This document shows, piece after piece, positions 1 to 13,880 of a DNA stretch of 64,000 bases; position 1 is the first letter of the stretch; every line of letters starts with the position of its first letter. The notes below the pieces were generated by a model. That model searched no databases, was not told the origin of the DNA, and saw only the letters and a list, made by a program, of their open reading frames with translations. Source of the stretch: Bathymodiolus brooksi (lineage: Eukaryota; Mollusca; Bivalvia; Mytilida; Modiolidae); assembly GCA_963680875.1 (NCBI GenBank), contig OY804579.1, positions 21,437,804 through 21,501,803 on the forward strand. The letters run 5' to 3'. A program made the position numbers and the translations under genes.

Positions 1-3000
1 CCTTCTTAGGTATGACACCCGTCGTATTACTAATATATATAGAAAAGTCCCGTCATCCTTCTTAGGTATGACACCCGTCGTGTTACTAATATATATACAA
101 AAGTCCCGTCATCCTTCTTAGGTATGACACCCGTCGTGTTACTAATATATATAGAAAAGTCCCGTCATCCTTCTTAGGTATGACACCCGTCGTGTTACTA
201 ATATATATAGAAAAGTCCCGTCATCCTTCTTAGGTATGACACCCGTCGTGTTACTAATATATATAGAAAACTCCCGTCATCCTTCTTAGGTATGACACCC
301 GTCGTGTTACTAATATATATACAAAAGTCCCGTCATCCTTCTTAGGTATGACACCCGTCGTGTTACTAATATATATAGAAAAGTCCCGTCATCCTTCTTA
401 GGTATGACACCCGTCGTGTTACTAATATATATACAAAAGTCCCGTCATCCTTCTTAGGTATGACACCCGTCGTGTTACTAATATATATAGAAAAGTCCCG
501 TCATCCTTCTTAGGTATGACACCCGTCGTGTTACTAATATATATAGAAAAGTCCCGTCATCCTTCTTAGGTATGACACCCGTCGTGTTACTAATATATAT
601 ACAAAAGTCCCGTCATCCTTCTTAGGTATGACACCCGTCGTGTTACTAATATATATAGAAAAGTCCCGTCATCCTTCTTAGGTATGACACCCGTCGTGTT
701 ACTAATATATATACAAAAGTCCCGTCATCCTTCTTAGGTATGACACCCGTCGTGTTACTAATATATATAGAAAAGTCCCGTCATCCTTCTTAGGTATGAC
801 ACCCGTCGTGTTACTAATATATATAGAAAAGTCCCGTCATCCTTCTTAGGTATGACACCCGTCGTGTTACTAATATATATAGAAAAGTCCCGTCATCCTT
901 CTTAGGTATGACACCCGTCGTGTTACTAATATATATAGAAAAGTCCCGTCATCCTTCTTAGGTATGACACCCGTCGTGTTACTAATATATATAGAAAAGT
1001 CCCGTCATCCTTCTTAGGTATGACACCCGTCGTGTTACTAATATATATAGAAAAGTCCCGTCATCCTTCTTAGGTATGACACCCGTCGTGTTACTAATAT
1101 ATATAGAAAAGTCCCGTCATCCTTCTTAGGTATGACACCCGTCGTGTTACTAATATATATACAAAAGTCCCGTCATCCTTCTTAGGTATGACACCCGTCG
1201 TGTTACTAATATATATAGAAAAGTCCCGTCATCCTTCTTAGGTATGACACCCGTCGTGTTACTAATATATATAGAAAAGTCCCGTCATCCTTCTTAGGTA
1301 TGACACCCGTCGTGTTACTAATATATATAGAAAAGTCCCGTCATCCTTCTTAGGTATGACACCCGTCGTGTTACTAATATATATAGAAAAGTCCCGTCAT
1401 CCTTCTTAGGTATGACACCCGTCGTGTTACTAATATATATAGAAAAGTCCCGTCATCCTTCTTAGGTATGACACCCGTCGTGTTACTAATATATATAGAA
1501 AAGTCCCGTCATCCTTCTTAGGTATGACACCCGTCGTGTTACTAATATATATAGAAAAGTCCCGTCATCCTTCTTAGGTATGACACCCGTCGTGTTACTA
1601 ATATATATAGAAAAGTCCCGTCATCCTTCTTAGGTATGACACCCGTCGTGTTACTAATATATATACAAAAGTCCCGTCATCCTTCTTAGGTATGACACCC
1701 GTCGTGTTACTAATATATATAGAAAAGTCCCGTCATCCTTCTTAGGTATGACACCCGTCGTGTTACTAATATATATACAAAAGTCCCGTCATCCTTCTTA
1801 GGTATGACACCCGTCGTGTTACTAATATATATACAAAAGTCCCGTCATCCTTCTTAGGTATGACACCCGTCGTGTTACTAATATATATAGAAAAGTCCCG
1901 TCATCCTTCTTAGGTATGACACCCGTCGTGTTACTAATATATATACAAAAGTCCCGTCATCCTTCTTAGGTATGACACCCGTCGTGTTACTAATATATAT
2001 AGAAAAGTCCCGTCATCCTTCTTAGGTATGACACCCGTCGTGTTACTAATATATATAGAAAAGTCCCGTCATCCTTCTTAGGTATGACACCCGTCGTGTT
2101 ACTAATATACATAGAAAAGTCCCGTCATCCTTCTTAGGTATGACACCCGTCGTGTTACTAATATATATAGAAAAGTCCCGTCATCCTTCTTAGGTATGAC
2201 ACCCGTCGTGTTACTAATATATATAGAAAAGTCCCGTCATCCTTCTTAGGTATGACACCCGTCGTGTTACTTATATATATAGAAAAGTCCCGTCATCCTT
2301 CTTAGGTATGACACCCGTCGTGTTACTAATATATATAGAAAAGTCCCGTCATCCTTCTTAGGTATGACACCCGTCGTGTTACTAATATATATAGAAAAGT
2401 CCCGTCATCCTTCTTAGGTATGACACCCGTCGTGTTACTAATATATATAGAAAAGTCCCGTCATCCTTCTTAGGTATGACACCCGTCGTGTTACTAATAT
2501 ATATAGAAAAGTCCCGTCATCCTTCTTAGGTATGACACCCGTCGTATTACTAATATATATAGAAAAGTCCCGTCATCCTTCTTAGGTATGACACCCGTCG
2601 TGTTACTAATATATATAGAAAAGTCCCGTCATCCTTCTTAGGTATGACACCCGTCGTGTTACTAATATATATAGAAAAGTCCCGTCATCCTTCTTAGGTA
2701 TGACACCCGTCGTGTTACTAATATATATAGAAAAGTCCCGTCATCCTTCTTAGGTATGACACCCGTCGTGTTACTAATATATATAGAAAAGTCCCGTCAT
2801 CCTTCTTAGGTATGACACCCGTCGTGTTACTAATATATATAGAAAAGTCCCGTCATCCTTCTTAGGTATGACACCCGTCGTGTTACTAATATATATAGAA
2901 AAGTCCCGTCATCCTTCTTAGGTATGACACCCGTCGTGTTACTAATATACATAGAAAAGTCCCGTCATCCTTCTTAGGTATGACACCCGTCGTGTTACTA

Positions 3001-6000
3001 ATATATATAGAAAAGTCCCGTCATCCTTCTTAGGTATGACACCCGTCGTGTTACTAATATATATAGAAAAGTCCCGTCATCCTTCTTAGGTATGACACCC
3101 GTCGTATTACTAATATATATAGAAAAGTCCCGTCATCCTTCTTAGGTATGACACCCGTCGTGTTACTAATATATATAGAAAAGTCCCGTCATCCTTCTTA
3201 GGTATGACACCCGTCGTGTTACTAATATATATAGAAAAGTCCCGTCATCCTTCTTAGGTATGACACCCGTCGTGTTACTAATATATATAGAAAAGTCCCG
3301 TCATCCTTCTTAGGTATGACACCCGTCGTGTTACTAATATATATAGAAAAGTCCCGTCATCCTTCTTAGGTATGACACCCGTCGTGTTACTAATATATAT
3401 AGAAAAGTCCCGTCATCCTTCTTAGGTATGACACCCGTCGTATTACTAATATATATAGAAAAGTCCCGTCATCCTTCTTAGGTATGACACCCGTCGTGTT
3501 ACTAATATATATAGAAAAGTCCCGTCATCCTTCTTAGGAATGACACCCGTCGTGTTACTAATATATATAGAAAAGTCCCGTCATCCTTCTTAGGTATGAC
3601 ACCCGTCGTGTTACTAATATATATAGAAAAGTCCCGTCATCCTTCTTAGGTATGACACCCGTCGTGTTACTAATATATATACAAAAGTCCCGTCATCCTT
3701 CTTAGGTATGACACCCGTCGTGTTACTAATATATATAGAAAAGTCCCGTCATCCTTCTTAGGTATGACACCCGTCGTGTTACTAATATATATACAAAAGT
3801 CCCGTCATCCTTCTTAGGTATGACACCCGTCGTGTTACTAATATATATAGAAAAGTCCCGTCATCCTTCTTAGGTATGACACCCGTCGTGTTACTAATAT
3901 ATATAGAAAAGTCCCGTCATCCTTCTTAGGTATGACACCCGTCGTGTTACTAATATATATAGAAAAGTCCCGTCATCCTTCTTAGGTATGACACCCGTCG
4001 TGTTACTAATATATATAGAAAAGTCCCGTCATCCTTCTTAGGTATGACACCCGTCGTGTTACTAATATATATAGAAAAGTCCCGTCATCCTTCTTAGGTA
4101 TGACACCCGTCGTGTTACTAATATATATAGAAAAGTCCCGTCATCCTTCTTAGGTATGACACCCGTCGTGTTACTAATATATATAGAAAAGTCCCGTCAT
4201 CCTTAGGTATGACACCCGTCGCGTTGCTAATATTTTTTATATAGAAAAGTCCCGTCATCCTTCTTAGGTATGACACCCGTCGTGTTACTAACATATATAG
4301 AAAAGTCCCGTCATCCTTCTTAGGTATGACACCCGTCGCGTTGCTAATATATATACAAAAGTCCCGTCATCCTTCTTAGGTATGACACCCGTCGCGTTGC
4401 TAATATATATAGAAAAGTCCCGTCATCCTTCTTAGGTATGACACCCGTCGCGTTGCTAATATATATAGAAAAGTCCCGTCATCCTTCTTAGGTATGACAC
4501 CCGTCGTGTTACTGATATATATAGAAAAGTCCCGTCATCCTTCTTAGGTATGACACCCGTCGCGTTGCTGATATATATAGAAAAGTCCCGTCATCCTTCT
4601 TAGGTATGACACCCGTCGTGTTACTAATATATATAGAAAAGTCCCGTCATCCTTCTTAGGTATTACACCCGTCGTGTTACTAATATATATACAAAAGTCC
4701 CGTCATCCTTCTTAGGTATGACACCCGTCGTGTTACTAATATATATACAAAAGTCCCGTCATCCTTCTTAGGTATGACACCCGTCGTGTTACTAATATAT
4801 ATACAAAAGTCCCGTCATCCTTCTTAGGTATGACACCCGTCGTGTTGCTAATATATATAGAAAAGTCCCGTCATCCTTCTTAGGTATGACACCCGTCGTG
4901 TTACTAATATATATAGAAAAGTCCCGTCATCCTTCTTAGGTATGACACCCGTCGTGTTACTAATATATATACAAAAGTCCCGTCATCCTTCTTAGGTATG
5001 ACACCCGTCGTGTTACTAATATATATAGAAAAGTCCCGTCATCCTTCTTAGGTATGACATCCGTCGTGTTACTAATATATATACAAAAGTCCCGTCATCC
5101 TTCTTAGGTATGACACCCTTCGTGTTACTAATATATATACAAAAGTCCCGTCATCCTTCTTAGGTATGACACCCGTCGTGTTACTAATATATATAGAAAA
5201 GTCCCGTCATCCTTCTTAGGTATGACACCCGTCGTGTTACTAATATATATACAAAAGTCCCGTCATCCTTCTTAGGTATGACACCCGTCGTGTTACTAAT
5301 ATATATACAAAAGTCCCTTCATCCTTCTTAGGTATGACACCCGTCGTGTTACTAATATATATACAAAAGTCCCGTCATCCTTCTTAGGTATGACATCCGT
5401 CGTGTTACTAATATATATACAAAAGTCCCGTCATCCTTCTTAGGTATGACACCCGTCGTGTTACTAATATATATACAAAAGTCCCGTCATCCTTCTTAGG
5501 TATGACACCCGTCGTGTTACTAATATATATAGAAAAGTCCCGTCATCCTTCTTAGGTATGACACCCGTCGTATTACTAATATATATAGAAAAGTCCCGTC
5601 ATCCTTCTTAGGTATGACACCCGTCGTGTTACTAATATATATACAAAAGTCCCGTCATCCTTCTTAGGTATGACACCCGTCGTGTTACTAATATATATAG
5701 AAAAGTCCCGTCATCCTTCTTAGGTATGACACCCGTCGTGTTACTAATATATATAGAAAAGTCCCGTCATCCTTCTTAGGTATGACACCCGTCGTGTTAC
5801 TAATATATATAGAAAACTCCCGTCATCCTTCTTAGGTATGACACCCGTCGTGTTACTAATATATATACAAAAGTCCCGTCATCCTTCTTAGGTATGACAC
5901 CCGTCGTGTTACTAATATATATAGAAAAGTCCCGTCATCCTTCTTAGGTATGACACCCGTCGTGTTACTAATATATATACAAAAGTCCCGTCATCCTTCT

Positions 6001-9000
6001 TAGGTATGACACCCGTCGTGTTACTAATATATATAGAAAAGTCCCGTCATCCTTCTTAGGTATGACACCCGTCGTGTTACTAATATATATACAAAAGTCC
6101 CGTCATCCTTCTTAGGTATGACACCCGTCGTGTTACTAATATATATAGAAAAGTCCCGTCATCCTTCTTAGGTATGACACCCGTCGTGTTACTAATATAT
6201 ATAGAAAAGTCCCGTCATCCTTCTTAGGTATGACACCCGTCGTGTTACTAATATATATACAAAAGTCCCGTCATCCTTCTTAGGTATGACACCCGTCGTG
6301 TTACTAATATATATAGAAAAGTCCCGTCATCCTTCTTAGGTATGACACCCGTCGTGTTACTAATATATATAGAAAAGTCCCGTCATCCTTCTTAGGTATG
6401 ACACCCGTCGTGTTACTAATATATATAGAAAAGTCCCGTCATCCTTCTTAGGTATGACACCCGTCGTGTTACTAATATATATAGAAAAGTCCCGTCATCC
6501 TTCTTAGGTATGACACCCGTCGTGTTACTAATATATATAGAAAAGTCCCGTCATCCTTCTTAGGTATGACACCCGTCGTGTTACTAATATATATAGAAAA
6601 GTCCCGTCATCCTTCTTAGGTATGACACCCGTCGTGTTACTAATATATATAGAAAAGTCCCGTCATCCTTCTTAGGTATGACACCCGTCGTGTTACTAAT
6701 ATATATACAAAAGTCCCGTCATCCTTCTTAGGTATGACACCCGTCGTGTTACTAATATATATAGAAAAGTCCCGTCATCCTTCTTAGGTATGACACCCGT
6801 CGTGTTACTAATATATATAGAAAAGTCCCGTCATCCTTCTTAGGTATGACACCCGTCGTGTTACTAATATATATAGAAAAGTCCCGTCATCCTTCTTAGG
6901 TATGACACCCGTCGTGTTACTAATATATATAGAAAAGTCCCGTCATCCTTCTTAGGTATGACACCCGTCGTGTTACTAATATATATAGAAAAGTCCCGTC
7001 ATCCTTCTTAGGTATGACACCCGTCGTGTTACTAATATATATAGAAAAGTCCCGTCATCCTTCTTAGGTATGACACCCGTCGTGTTACTAATATATATAG
7101 AAAAGTCCCGTCATCCTTCTTAGGTATGACACCCGTCGTGTTACTAATATATATAGAAAAGTCCCGTCATCCTTCTTAGGTATGACACCCGTCGTGTTAC
7201 TAATATATATACAAAAGTCCCGTCATCCTTCTTAGGTATGACACCCGTCGTGTTACTAATATATATAGAAAAGTCCCGTCATCCTTCTTAGGTATGACAC
7301 CCGTCGTGTTACTAATATATATACAAAAGTCCCGTCATCCTTCTTAGGTATGACACCCGTCGTGTTACTAATATATATACAAAAGTCCCGTCATCCTTCT
7401 TAGGTATGACACCCGTCGTGTTACTAATATATATAGAAAAGTCCCGTCATCCTTCTTAGGTATGACACCCGTCGTGTTACTAATATATATACAAAAGTCC
7501 CGTCATCCTTCTTAGGTATGACACCCGTCGTGTTACTAATATATATAGAAAAGTCCCGTCATCCTTCTTAGGTATGACACCCGTCGTGTTACTAATATAT
7601 ATAGAAAAGTCCCGTCATCCTTCTTAGGTATGACACCCGTCGTGTTACTAATATACATAGAAAAGTCCCGTCATCCTTCTTAGGTATGACACCCGTCGTG
7701 TTACTAATATATATAGAAAAGTCCCGTCATCCTTCTTAGGTATGACACCCGTCGTGTTACTAATATATATAGAAAAGTCCCGTCATCCTTCTTAGGTATG
7801 ACACCCGTCGTGTTACTAATATATATAGAAAAGTCCCGTCATCCTTCTTAGGTATGACACCCGTCGTGTTACTAATATATATAGAAAAGTCCCGTCATCC
7901 TTCTTAGGTATGACACCCGTCGTGTTACTAATATATATAGAAAAGTCCCGTCATCCTTCTTAGGTATGACACCCGTCGTGTTACTAATATATATAGAAAA
8001 GTCCCGTCATCCTTCTTAGGTATGACACCCGTCGTGTTACTAATATATATAGAAAAGTCCCGTCATCCTTCTTAGGTATGACACCCGTCGTATTACTAAT
8101 ATATATAGAAAAGTCCCGTCATCCTTCTTAGGTATGACACCCGTCGTGTTACTAATATATATAGAAAAGTCCCGTCATCCTTCTTAGGTATGACACCCGT
8201 CGTGTTACTAATATATATAGAAAAGTCCCGTCATCCTTCTTAGGTATGACACCCGTCGTGTTACTAATATATATAGAAAAGTCCCGTCATCCTTCTTAGG
8301 TATGACACCCGTCGTGTTACTAATATATATACAAAAGTCCCGTCATCCTTCTTAGGTATGACACCCGTCGTGTTACTAATATATATAGAAAAGTCCCGTC
8401 ATCCTTCTTAGGTATGACACCCGTCGTGTTACTAATATATATAGAAAAGTCCCGTCATCCTTCTTAGGTATGACACCCGTCGTGTTACTAATATACATAG
8501 AAAAGTCCCGTCATCCTTCTTAGGTATGACACCCGTCGTGTTACTAATATATATAGAAAAGTCCCGTCATCCTTCTTAGGTATGACACCCGTCGTGTTAC
8601 TAATATATATAGAAAAGTCCCGTCATCCTTCTTAGGTATGACACCCGTCGTGTTACTAATATATATAGAAAAGTCCCGTCATCCTTCTTAGGTATGACAC
8701 CCGTCGTGTTACTAATATATATAGAAAAGTCCCGTCATCCTTCTTAGGTATGACACCCGTCGTGTTACTAATATATATAGAAAAGTCCCGTCATCCTTCT
8801 TAGGTATGACACCCGTCGTGTTACTAATATATATAGAAAAGTCCCGTCATCCTTCTTAGGTATGACACCCGTCGTGTTACTAATATATATAGAAAAGTCC
8901 CGTCATCCTTCTTAGGTATGACACCCGTCGTGTTACTAATATATATACAAAAGTCCCGTCATCCTTCTTAGGTATGACACCCGTCGTGTTACTAATATAT

Positions 9001-9745
9001 ATAGAAAAGTCCCGTCATCCTTCTTAGGTATGACACCCGTCGTGTTACTAATATATATAGAAAAGTCCCGTCATCCTTCTTAGGTATGACACCCGTCGTG
9101 TTACTAATATATATAGAAAAGTCCCGTCATCCTTCTTAGGTATGACACCCGTCGTGTTACTAATATATATAGAAAAGTCCCGTCATCCTTCTTAGGTATG
9201 ACACCCGTCGTGTTACTAATATATATAGAAAAGTCCCGTCATCCTTCTTAGGTATGACACCCGTCGTGTTACTAATATATATAGAAAAGTCCCGTCATCC
9301 TTCTTAGGTATGACACCCGTCGTGTTACTAATATATATAGAAAAGTCCCGTCATCCTTCTTAGGTATGACACCCGTCGTGTTACTGATATATATAGAAAA
9401 GTCCCGTCATCCTTCTTAGGTATGACACCCGTCGTGTTACTAATATATATAGAAAAGTCCCGTCATCCTTCTTAGGTATGACACCCGTCGTGTTACTAAT
9501 ATATATACAAAAGTCCCGTCATCCTTCTTAGGTATGACACCCGTCGTGTTACTAATATATATAGAAAAGTCCCGTCATCCTTCTTAGGTATGACACCCGT
9601 CGTGTTACTAATATATATACAAAAGTCCCGTCATCCTTCTTAGGTATGACACCCGTCGTGTTACTAATATATATAGAAAAGTCCCGTCATCCTTCTTAGG
9701 TATGACACCCGTCGTGTTACTAATATATATAGAAAAGTCCCGTCA
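1..9745. repeat. 56-bp satellite array, about 174 units, open at the left edge
   Basis: Head-to-tail units of exactly 56 bp run from base 1, so the true left end lies outside the window. Each unit carries GACACCCGTCGTGTTACTAA followed by a short AT run and AAAAGTCCCGTCAT. Most units differ only at a G/C site in TATAGAAAAG versus TATACAAAAG. One unit at 4201-4258 is 58 bp long, and units around 4.2-4.6 kb carry a GCGTTGC variant. The core resembles, in antisense, the proximal 3' UTR of the RT retroelement at 48368-49106. The right flank continues into a decayed copy of that element. No coding capacity is seen. Confidence 0.97.
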
Positions 9746-9895
9746 AAGTCTTGTCAGTGAGAGAGGAAAGAAAAAATCTACGTAAAAAGTAAGAGATCCA
9801 TTGTCATTTGAGATATTGATATTTCGTCAAACAGATCTTGATGACGACCGTATAATCTTTGTGGTAATGACTTCAACCTAGGAGCAACTTAGCCT
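9746..9895 (-). mobile_element. Decayed RT retroelement 3' end that flanks the satellite
   Basis: The sequence just after the last satellite unit aligns by eye with 48600-48750: a GTCATTTG block, then GATGACGACCGTATAAT, then GGTAATGACTTCAAC. In the better copy this is the junction between the RT C-terminus and its 3' UTR, on the minus strand. The satellite therefore sits inside a member of this family. Many substitutions and small gaps are present and no reading frame survives. Confidence 0.65.
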
Positions 9896-11184
9896 TGCTT
9901 GAGTAACTGAGTATGATTTACAATAAGATTGTTGGTGCTCTTTGGTAATGATTGGAAGACAAGTTAGAAATAAGAGATTGCTTTACATTATATACTATTA
10001 TTTATTTCCTTCATGCTACTAATCTAGTTCATAAATATTTTAATAATATCATACATGCCAAAGAATCAATCAATCAATCAATCAATCAATCAAGATTTAT
10101 GTGATCACCACGAGCATTTATTGGGACATTTTTAAAATGTATGTAGGTTAAATACTTGAAATTGCCAGTCATGAAAATGTCTAAAATGTGTCATACAAAT
10201 ACCGATTCAAAGGAATATTAAAATATTAGTATCATGATTTAAGAGCGAAAAAGTGATAAAACCACTATTTCATCAGAAACGCCAACACATATATTATGTA
10301 TAAAATAGTCATTTCAAATGAACAAATGCATGTTTATAATCATTATTACGACTTTACATTTTCTACTAATGTATTGTGTTTTTGTAAATCAATTTAATTA
10401 CAAAAACCCATTAAATTTCAAAATGATTCACTTAGGCAATTTGACAATTTATGAAAATTGAAATTTCAATTTTACGCATAGTTATAGGATTACATGAATA
10501 ATTTAGCAGTCTCTTGGATGATATTTAATTTGTATTTGAATCTGTGTTAGTTAGAACACATTTCCCTAATGACGACCGAATACAGACTTGCGCATCTGGC
10601 AAAGCAAAACAAAAAAAAAATATGAGCAAGTGTGGCGATCTGATGTTAATTAGATTGGCGCACCTGGTGAAATATATTACCTTCGATATTTGTTTGAGAT
10701 TTAATATTATGCATGCTTGCTGCAACTTGCAGTGCCAGTATTGCAATACCCTGTATCAAAGTTGACGAAGTCTCTACTATATCAAGTGTATCAAAGTACA
10801 ACTGCACTATTGGTTAGTTCATAATTGATAATTAAAGGATCACGTTTGTCTGTATATCGTTCTTATTGTGTTAGTTTGCAAACCATTAAAGACCATGCTT
10901 ACTTATTTTGTGTCAAATCTAGAAACATTTATACCATTAATAGAATAAACTCAGCTTCATTGGAATATTGAAATTCCAGACCAGACATGACTAATTCGTC
11001 CACTATTTTGTATTTGTTATATATTCCTTTATAAGGGATCAAACAGATTAATCATATCTCAATTTCCAAAACTAAATTGTCAGCAAATTCTTCTGAACAT
11101 AAAAGTGTCATTCTGTATTGAGATTGTTCAAATAGAATTGAAATCGCTCATGTCCTTTCTATATTGAAAATTAAATGAAGCTCA
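9896..11184. other. AT-rich anonymous DNA with an AATC microsatellite
   Basis: No gene is recognised. An (AATC)n run at about 10066-10092 resembles the tail of the SINE family seen at 11185 and 54075, but no SINE body adjoins it. Short ORFs near 10.5-10.8 kb overlap on opposite strands and look like chance. Confidence 0.6.
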
Positions 11185-11345
11185 TGGCTAGATGTACTTC
11201 ATACACCATTATGTGATAAAGTTGTCAGTGACTTGCGACAGGTCGATGGTTTTCTCCCGGCACTCCTGTTTCCTCCACCAATAAAACTGACCACCACGAT
11301 ATAGCTGAAATATTGTTGAAAGTGGCGTTAAGCACCATACCTTCT
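11185..11345 (+). mobile_element. SINE body fragment
   Basis: The stretch contains CATTATGTGATAAAGTTGTC, a TTTTCTCCCGGCACTCC block, TTTCCTCCACCAATAAAACT, and ends with GTGGCGTTAAGCACCAT. The same order appears reverse-complemented at 41740-41900 and in part at 54075-54172. The CGG-AGTGCCCGG-AGAAAACC core (antisense here) resembles the conserved central domains of some metazoan SINEs. The tRNA-like head is missing. Confidence 0.7.
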
Positions 11346-11700
11346 CAATATAGCCAACACAGTAATGTTTATATCTATATTCATGCTAATTGTATGGTGC
11401 CAGCATCAAATAAATAGAAATTGTGTAAAAACAATGAGGGAATTTTGGGAACACGTGACACAAGAATTTCAGAATTGTCTGGAAATATACGGTCGCTTAT
11501 TTCCTAGTATGTGCGCACCAAACGGGAAAACGGGGTGCCTGCGTTGTATGTCAGGCCTTCGTCAGCGGGCGGGCTCGTGATCTCTGACGCTTTGATCGAC
11601 GGATATGAGGAGCACATTGGATTCTTTTTTTATGAAAACTTTATATTTATTGCACAAAACACATATATAAATATTACAATATACAGAAAACAGACATGCA
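11346..11700. other. Anonymous sequence
   Basis: Two short overlapping ORFs (about 66-71 codons) occur here, with no recognisable motif. I see no other feature. Confidence 0.5.
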
Positions 11701-11702
11701 TA

Positions 11703-12226
11703 TTAGTATAACCACAAGGATATTGAACTTAATAAAACATTTATAAATTGACTGCAAAGGTAGCAAAGCCAATAACCAAACACATATAAAATTAGCGTAA
11801 ATATAGCGCTGTTAATCAAAAGTATACGAGATAGGAAACAATACCTTAATACTATATAAATATTGATCAACGTTCCATTATAGGTAACCAGGGACTCCAG
11901 TACGTATTGTATTTTTCTGGAGTTAAGTTCTTGAAAGAAATGTGTTTTTCTAAAATCAGATTTTCTTTTAAAGTAATTCTTTAATGCTTCAAAGTTGACC
12001 ATTCCTTCATTTACCTTTGTTCTAAAAATAAAAAAAATTGTTAACAAAATTATCTTATTTTTAATTAAATTAGCATCATAAGGATGTAGTAGGCCAAACA
12101 TAGCTATCTCCAAGTTCAATGGAATTTCATTGTATGTCATTTCAAAAATCCATCTGTTCAATTCATGCCATAAGTCTGAGACTTTATGACACCCCCATAG
12201 TAGATGTTCAATACACATTGGATTTT
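11703..12226 (-). pseudogene. LINE C-terminal remnant
   Basis: The minus-strand frame begins with MCIEHLLWGCHKVSDLWHEL, which matches the zinc-knuckle-like C-terminal domain of many LINE RT proteins: a His-Leu-Leu-Trp-x-Cys motif, then a Trp and a hydrophobic helix. It continues through NLEIAMFGLL and FRTKVNEGMVNFEALKNYF, typical of the tail of L1/Tx1-type or related LINEs. No RT domain is present upstream; a stop lies two codons before the Met, so the copy is 5'-truncated. The last third of the 171 codons is probably 3' UTR read by chance. Confidence 0.6.
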
Positions 12227-12919
12227 AATGCAAGTAAGAATAACAGTATTTCTCTTGTGTTATTTTCGACAGCAATACCCCAAATGCATTGATCTACAAA
12301 CTAGCGAAATAAGAACGAATTACAAACAAATGTGATCTTTTTATTATCAATTATCAAGCCTATTGATAGTGCAGCTGTACGTTGTTAATCGACAAGCTAC
12401 TATAAATGTAATCGTTATAGTACACTCCTTCAATTTCGATTCAATATAGTTTAATACCGACACTTGAAACATGTATAATATTAAATCTTGAACACATATA
12501 TTGAAGTTACCTATATTAATGTAATGTATCAGATGTTCCAGTCTGCATTTATTGTATCTAAATGTTCTCTTATTCACACAGCCTCGATACCAAATCAACT
12601 ATCAATCACTGAAAGCAGAAAAACGCAAGTTTTCCAAGAAATAAACAATAAACATGCAGTTTCTAAAAATAAAAAAATGATCAAATGTTTAGCATATGGT
12701 CATCTTTTTAATTAATCAGAATATGAAGGACAAACCTAATGTAACAAATAGTACATCATTCCCCTTTTGCGGACTTTCCTCTCAAAAGGGCTGGTATTTA
12801 CAATATGGATGACAAAACAATTGAAACAAAATTGGAAAATAAAGTTGTCAGGCATGAGCATGATGATAACGTCCCTTCCGTTATGCTAATTTGAAATCAT
12901 TTTACAATCCGGTGAAAAC
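12227..12919. other. AT-rich anonymous DNA
   Basis: No gene is recognised. The stretch at about 12840-12915 may be a badly decayed RT C-terminus leading into the next feature, but I cannot read a frame through it. Confidence 0.5.
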
Positions 12920-13175
12920 AAGCTTCACCGGGTTTATAACTAGATTAACACGACGGGCGCCACTAGTGGAGAAGGAACTCCTTACCCTTCCTGAGGATCT
13001 GAGGTCACCCTGGTATTTAGTGAGGTTCGTGTTATTCGATCTTAAGATTTATGTGTATGTTTTGTAGATAGTTGTTTGTCCTTTTGTACTTTTTCCTTTG
13101 GCAATTGTGTTGTCTGTTCTTCTTCGATTTACGAATTCTGATTAACCCTTTGGTATCTTCAAATACTTCTTGTTG
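12920..13175 (+). mobile_element. RT-retroelement 3' UTR copy, type I
   Basis: Landmarks in order are a CACCGGGTTTATAACTAG block, TTAACACGACGGGCGCCACT, CCTTACCCTTCCTGAGG, a TTAGTGAGGTTCGTGTT block, TTGTTTGTCCTTTTGTAC, TTGTGTTGTCTGTTCTTCTT and the terminal CCCTTTGGTATCTTCAAA. The order equals that at 48368-48646 (minus strand). This copy holds the ancestral single-copy forms of the segments expanded in the arrays at 1-9745 and 19125-26912. Confidence 0.8.
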
Positions 13176-13252
13176 CGAGTGATATTTGTTATTAATTTCA
13201 ATTCTACCATGTTCAATAATATACTATTTCTTAATTTGATAATTCAAAAATA

Positions 13253-13500
13253 TTTGAAGTCATCATTTAGAAACTTTGCGGTCCCCACCATGACCTGGTT
13301 AACCGTTACGAAATATCCGTGTCACAGATGACCACTGATATGTTCTGTTAATCGTAATCACAATCCAGTCCTTTCCTCATTCATGACATACATGTATCAC
13401 CGGGTTTACAACAAGAGTGATACGACGGATGCCACATGTGGAACAGCAACTACTTACCTTTCATGGACACGCCTGATTTTTAATGGGGCCATTATTAAGA
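13253..13500 (+). pseudogene. RT C-terminus plus proximal 3' UTR (type I)
   Basis: A frame reads HHDLVNRYEISVSQMTTDMF and then stops at 13349-13351. This closely matches the RT C-terminus on the minus strand at 48647 (HDLVDRYGISVSQMTTDMF). A frameshift lies a few codons upstream of HHDL. After the stop come TCCTTTCCTCATTCATGAC, a CACCGGGTTTACAAC block and TACGACGGATGCCACATGTG, the proximal UTR. This links the dispersed UTR repeat directly to an RT reading frame. Confidence 0.75.
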
Positions 13501-13737
13501 AACTGTAAATTTCAATAATAAATATCACCAACAAACCCTGTTGATGATGGGCAAAGTGATCGCAAAAAAAACCAAAAAATCGGAAAAAGAAAAAAAACCG
13601 TAGTTATCTAATTTAGTATGTTCTGGAATATGACACTCATAGTCAAAAGATTGGAAGACTAAATAACTTCAATGTATTTGGGAACAACAAAACCAATGAG
13701 CATAAATAACTACATACAGCAATCAAATACATACTTA
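13501..13737. other. Anonymous sequence
   Basis: AT-rich, with an A-rich run at 13566-13600. No gene is recognised. Confidence 0.4.
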
Positions 13738-13880
13738 TGAATAGGAAAAGAAAGCTTAAACAGGGGTCCTAAAACATTCCACCAATATCAACAAATCCAA
13801 CAGTCACCTCTCATCTTTACTAATTGAACACAAAAAGTGAGGGGTAATCGTCGGATATGACGTCGGAAATCCAGATATTA
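13738..13880 (+). repeat. Dispersed repeat with the CCACCAATATCAACAAA core
   Basis: The stretch AAGAAAGCTTAAACAG, then a CCACCAATATCAACAAA core, then CACCTCTCA and GGAAATCCAG, recurs at 30059-30150 and 57135-57265 in the same orientation. Its parent element is unknown to me. It may be another segment of the RT retroelements. Confidence 0.6.

Noticed and set aside
1..9745. CRISPR array
   Set aside because: Units are contiguous 56-mers without unique spacers, in an animal-type sequence.
1..9745. Telomere or centromere identity
   Set aside because: No telomeric hexamer is present. A centromeric role cannot be judged from sequence alone, and the unit comes from a dispersed element.
10260..10300. 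Hammerhead-like TTTCATCAGAAACGCC
   Set aside because: GAAA and CTGATGA cannot be placed in the required order on one strand, and no stems pair.
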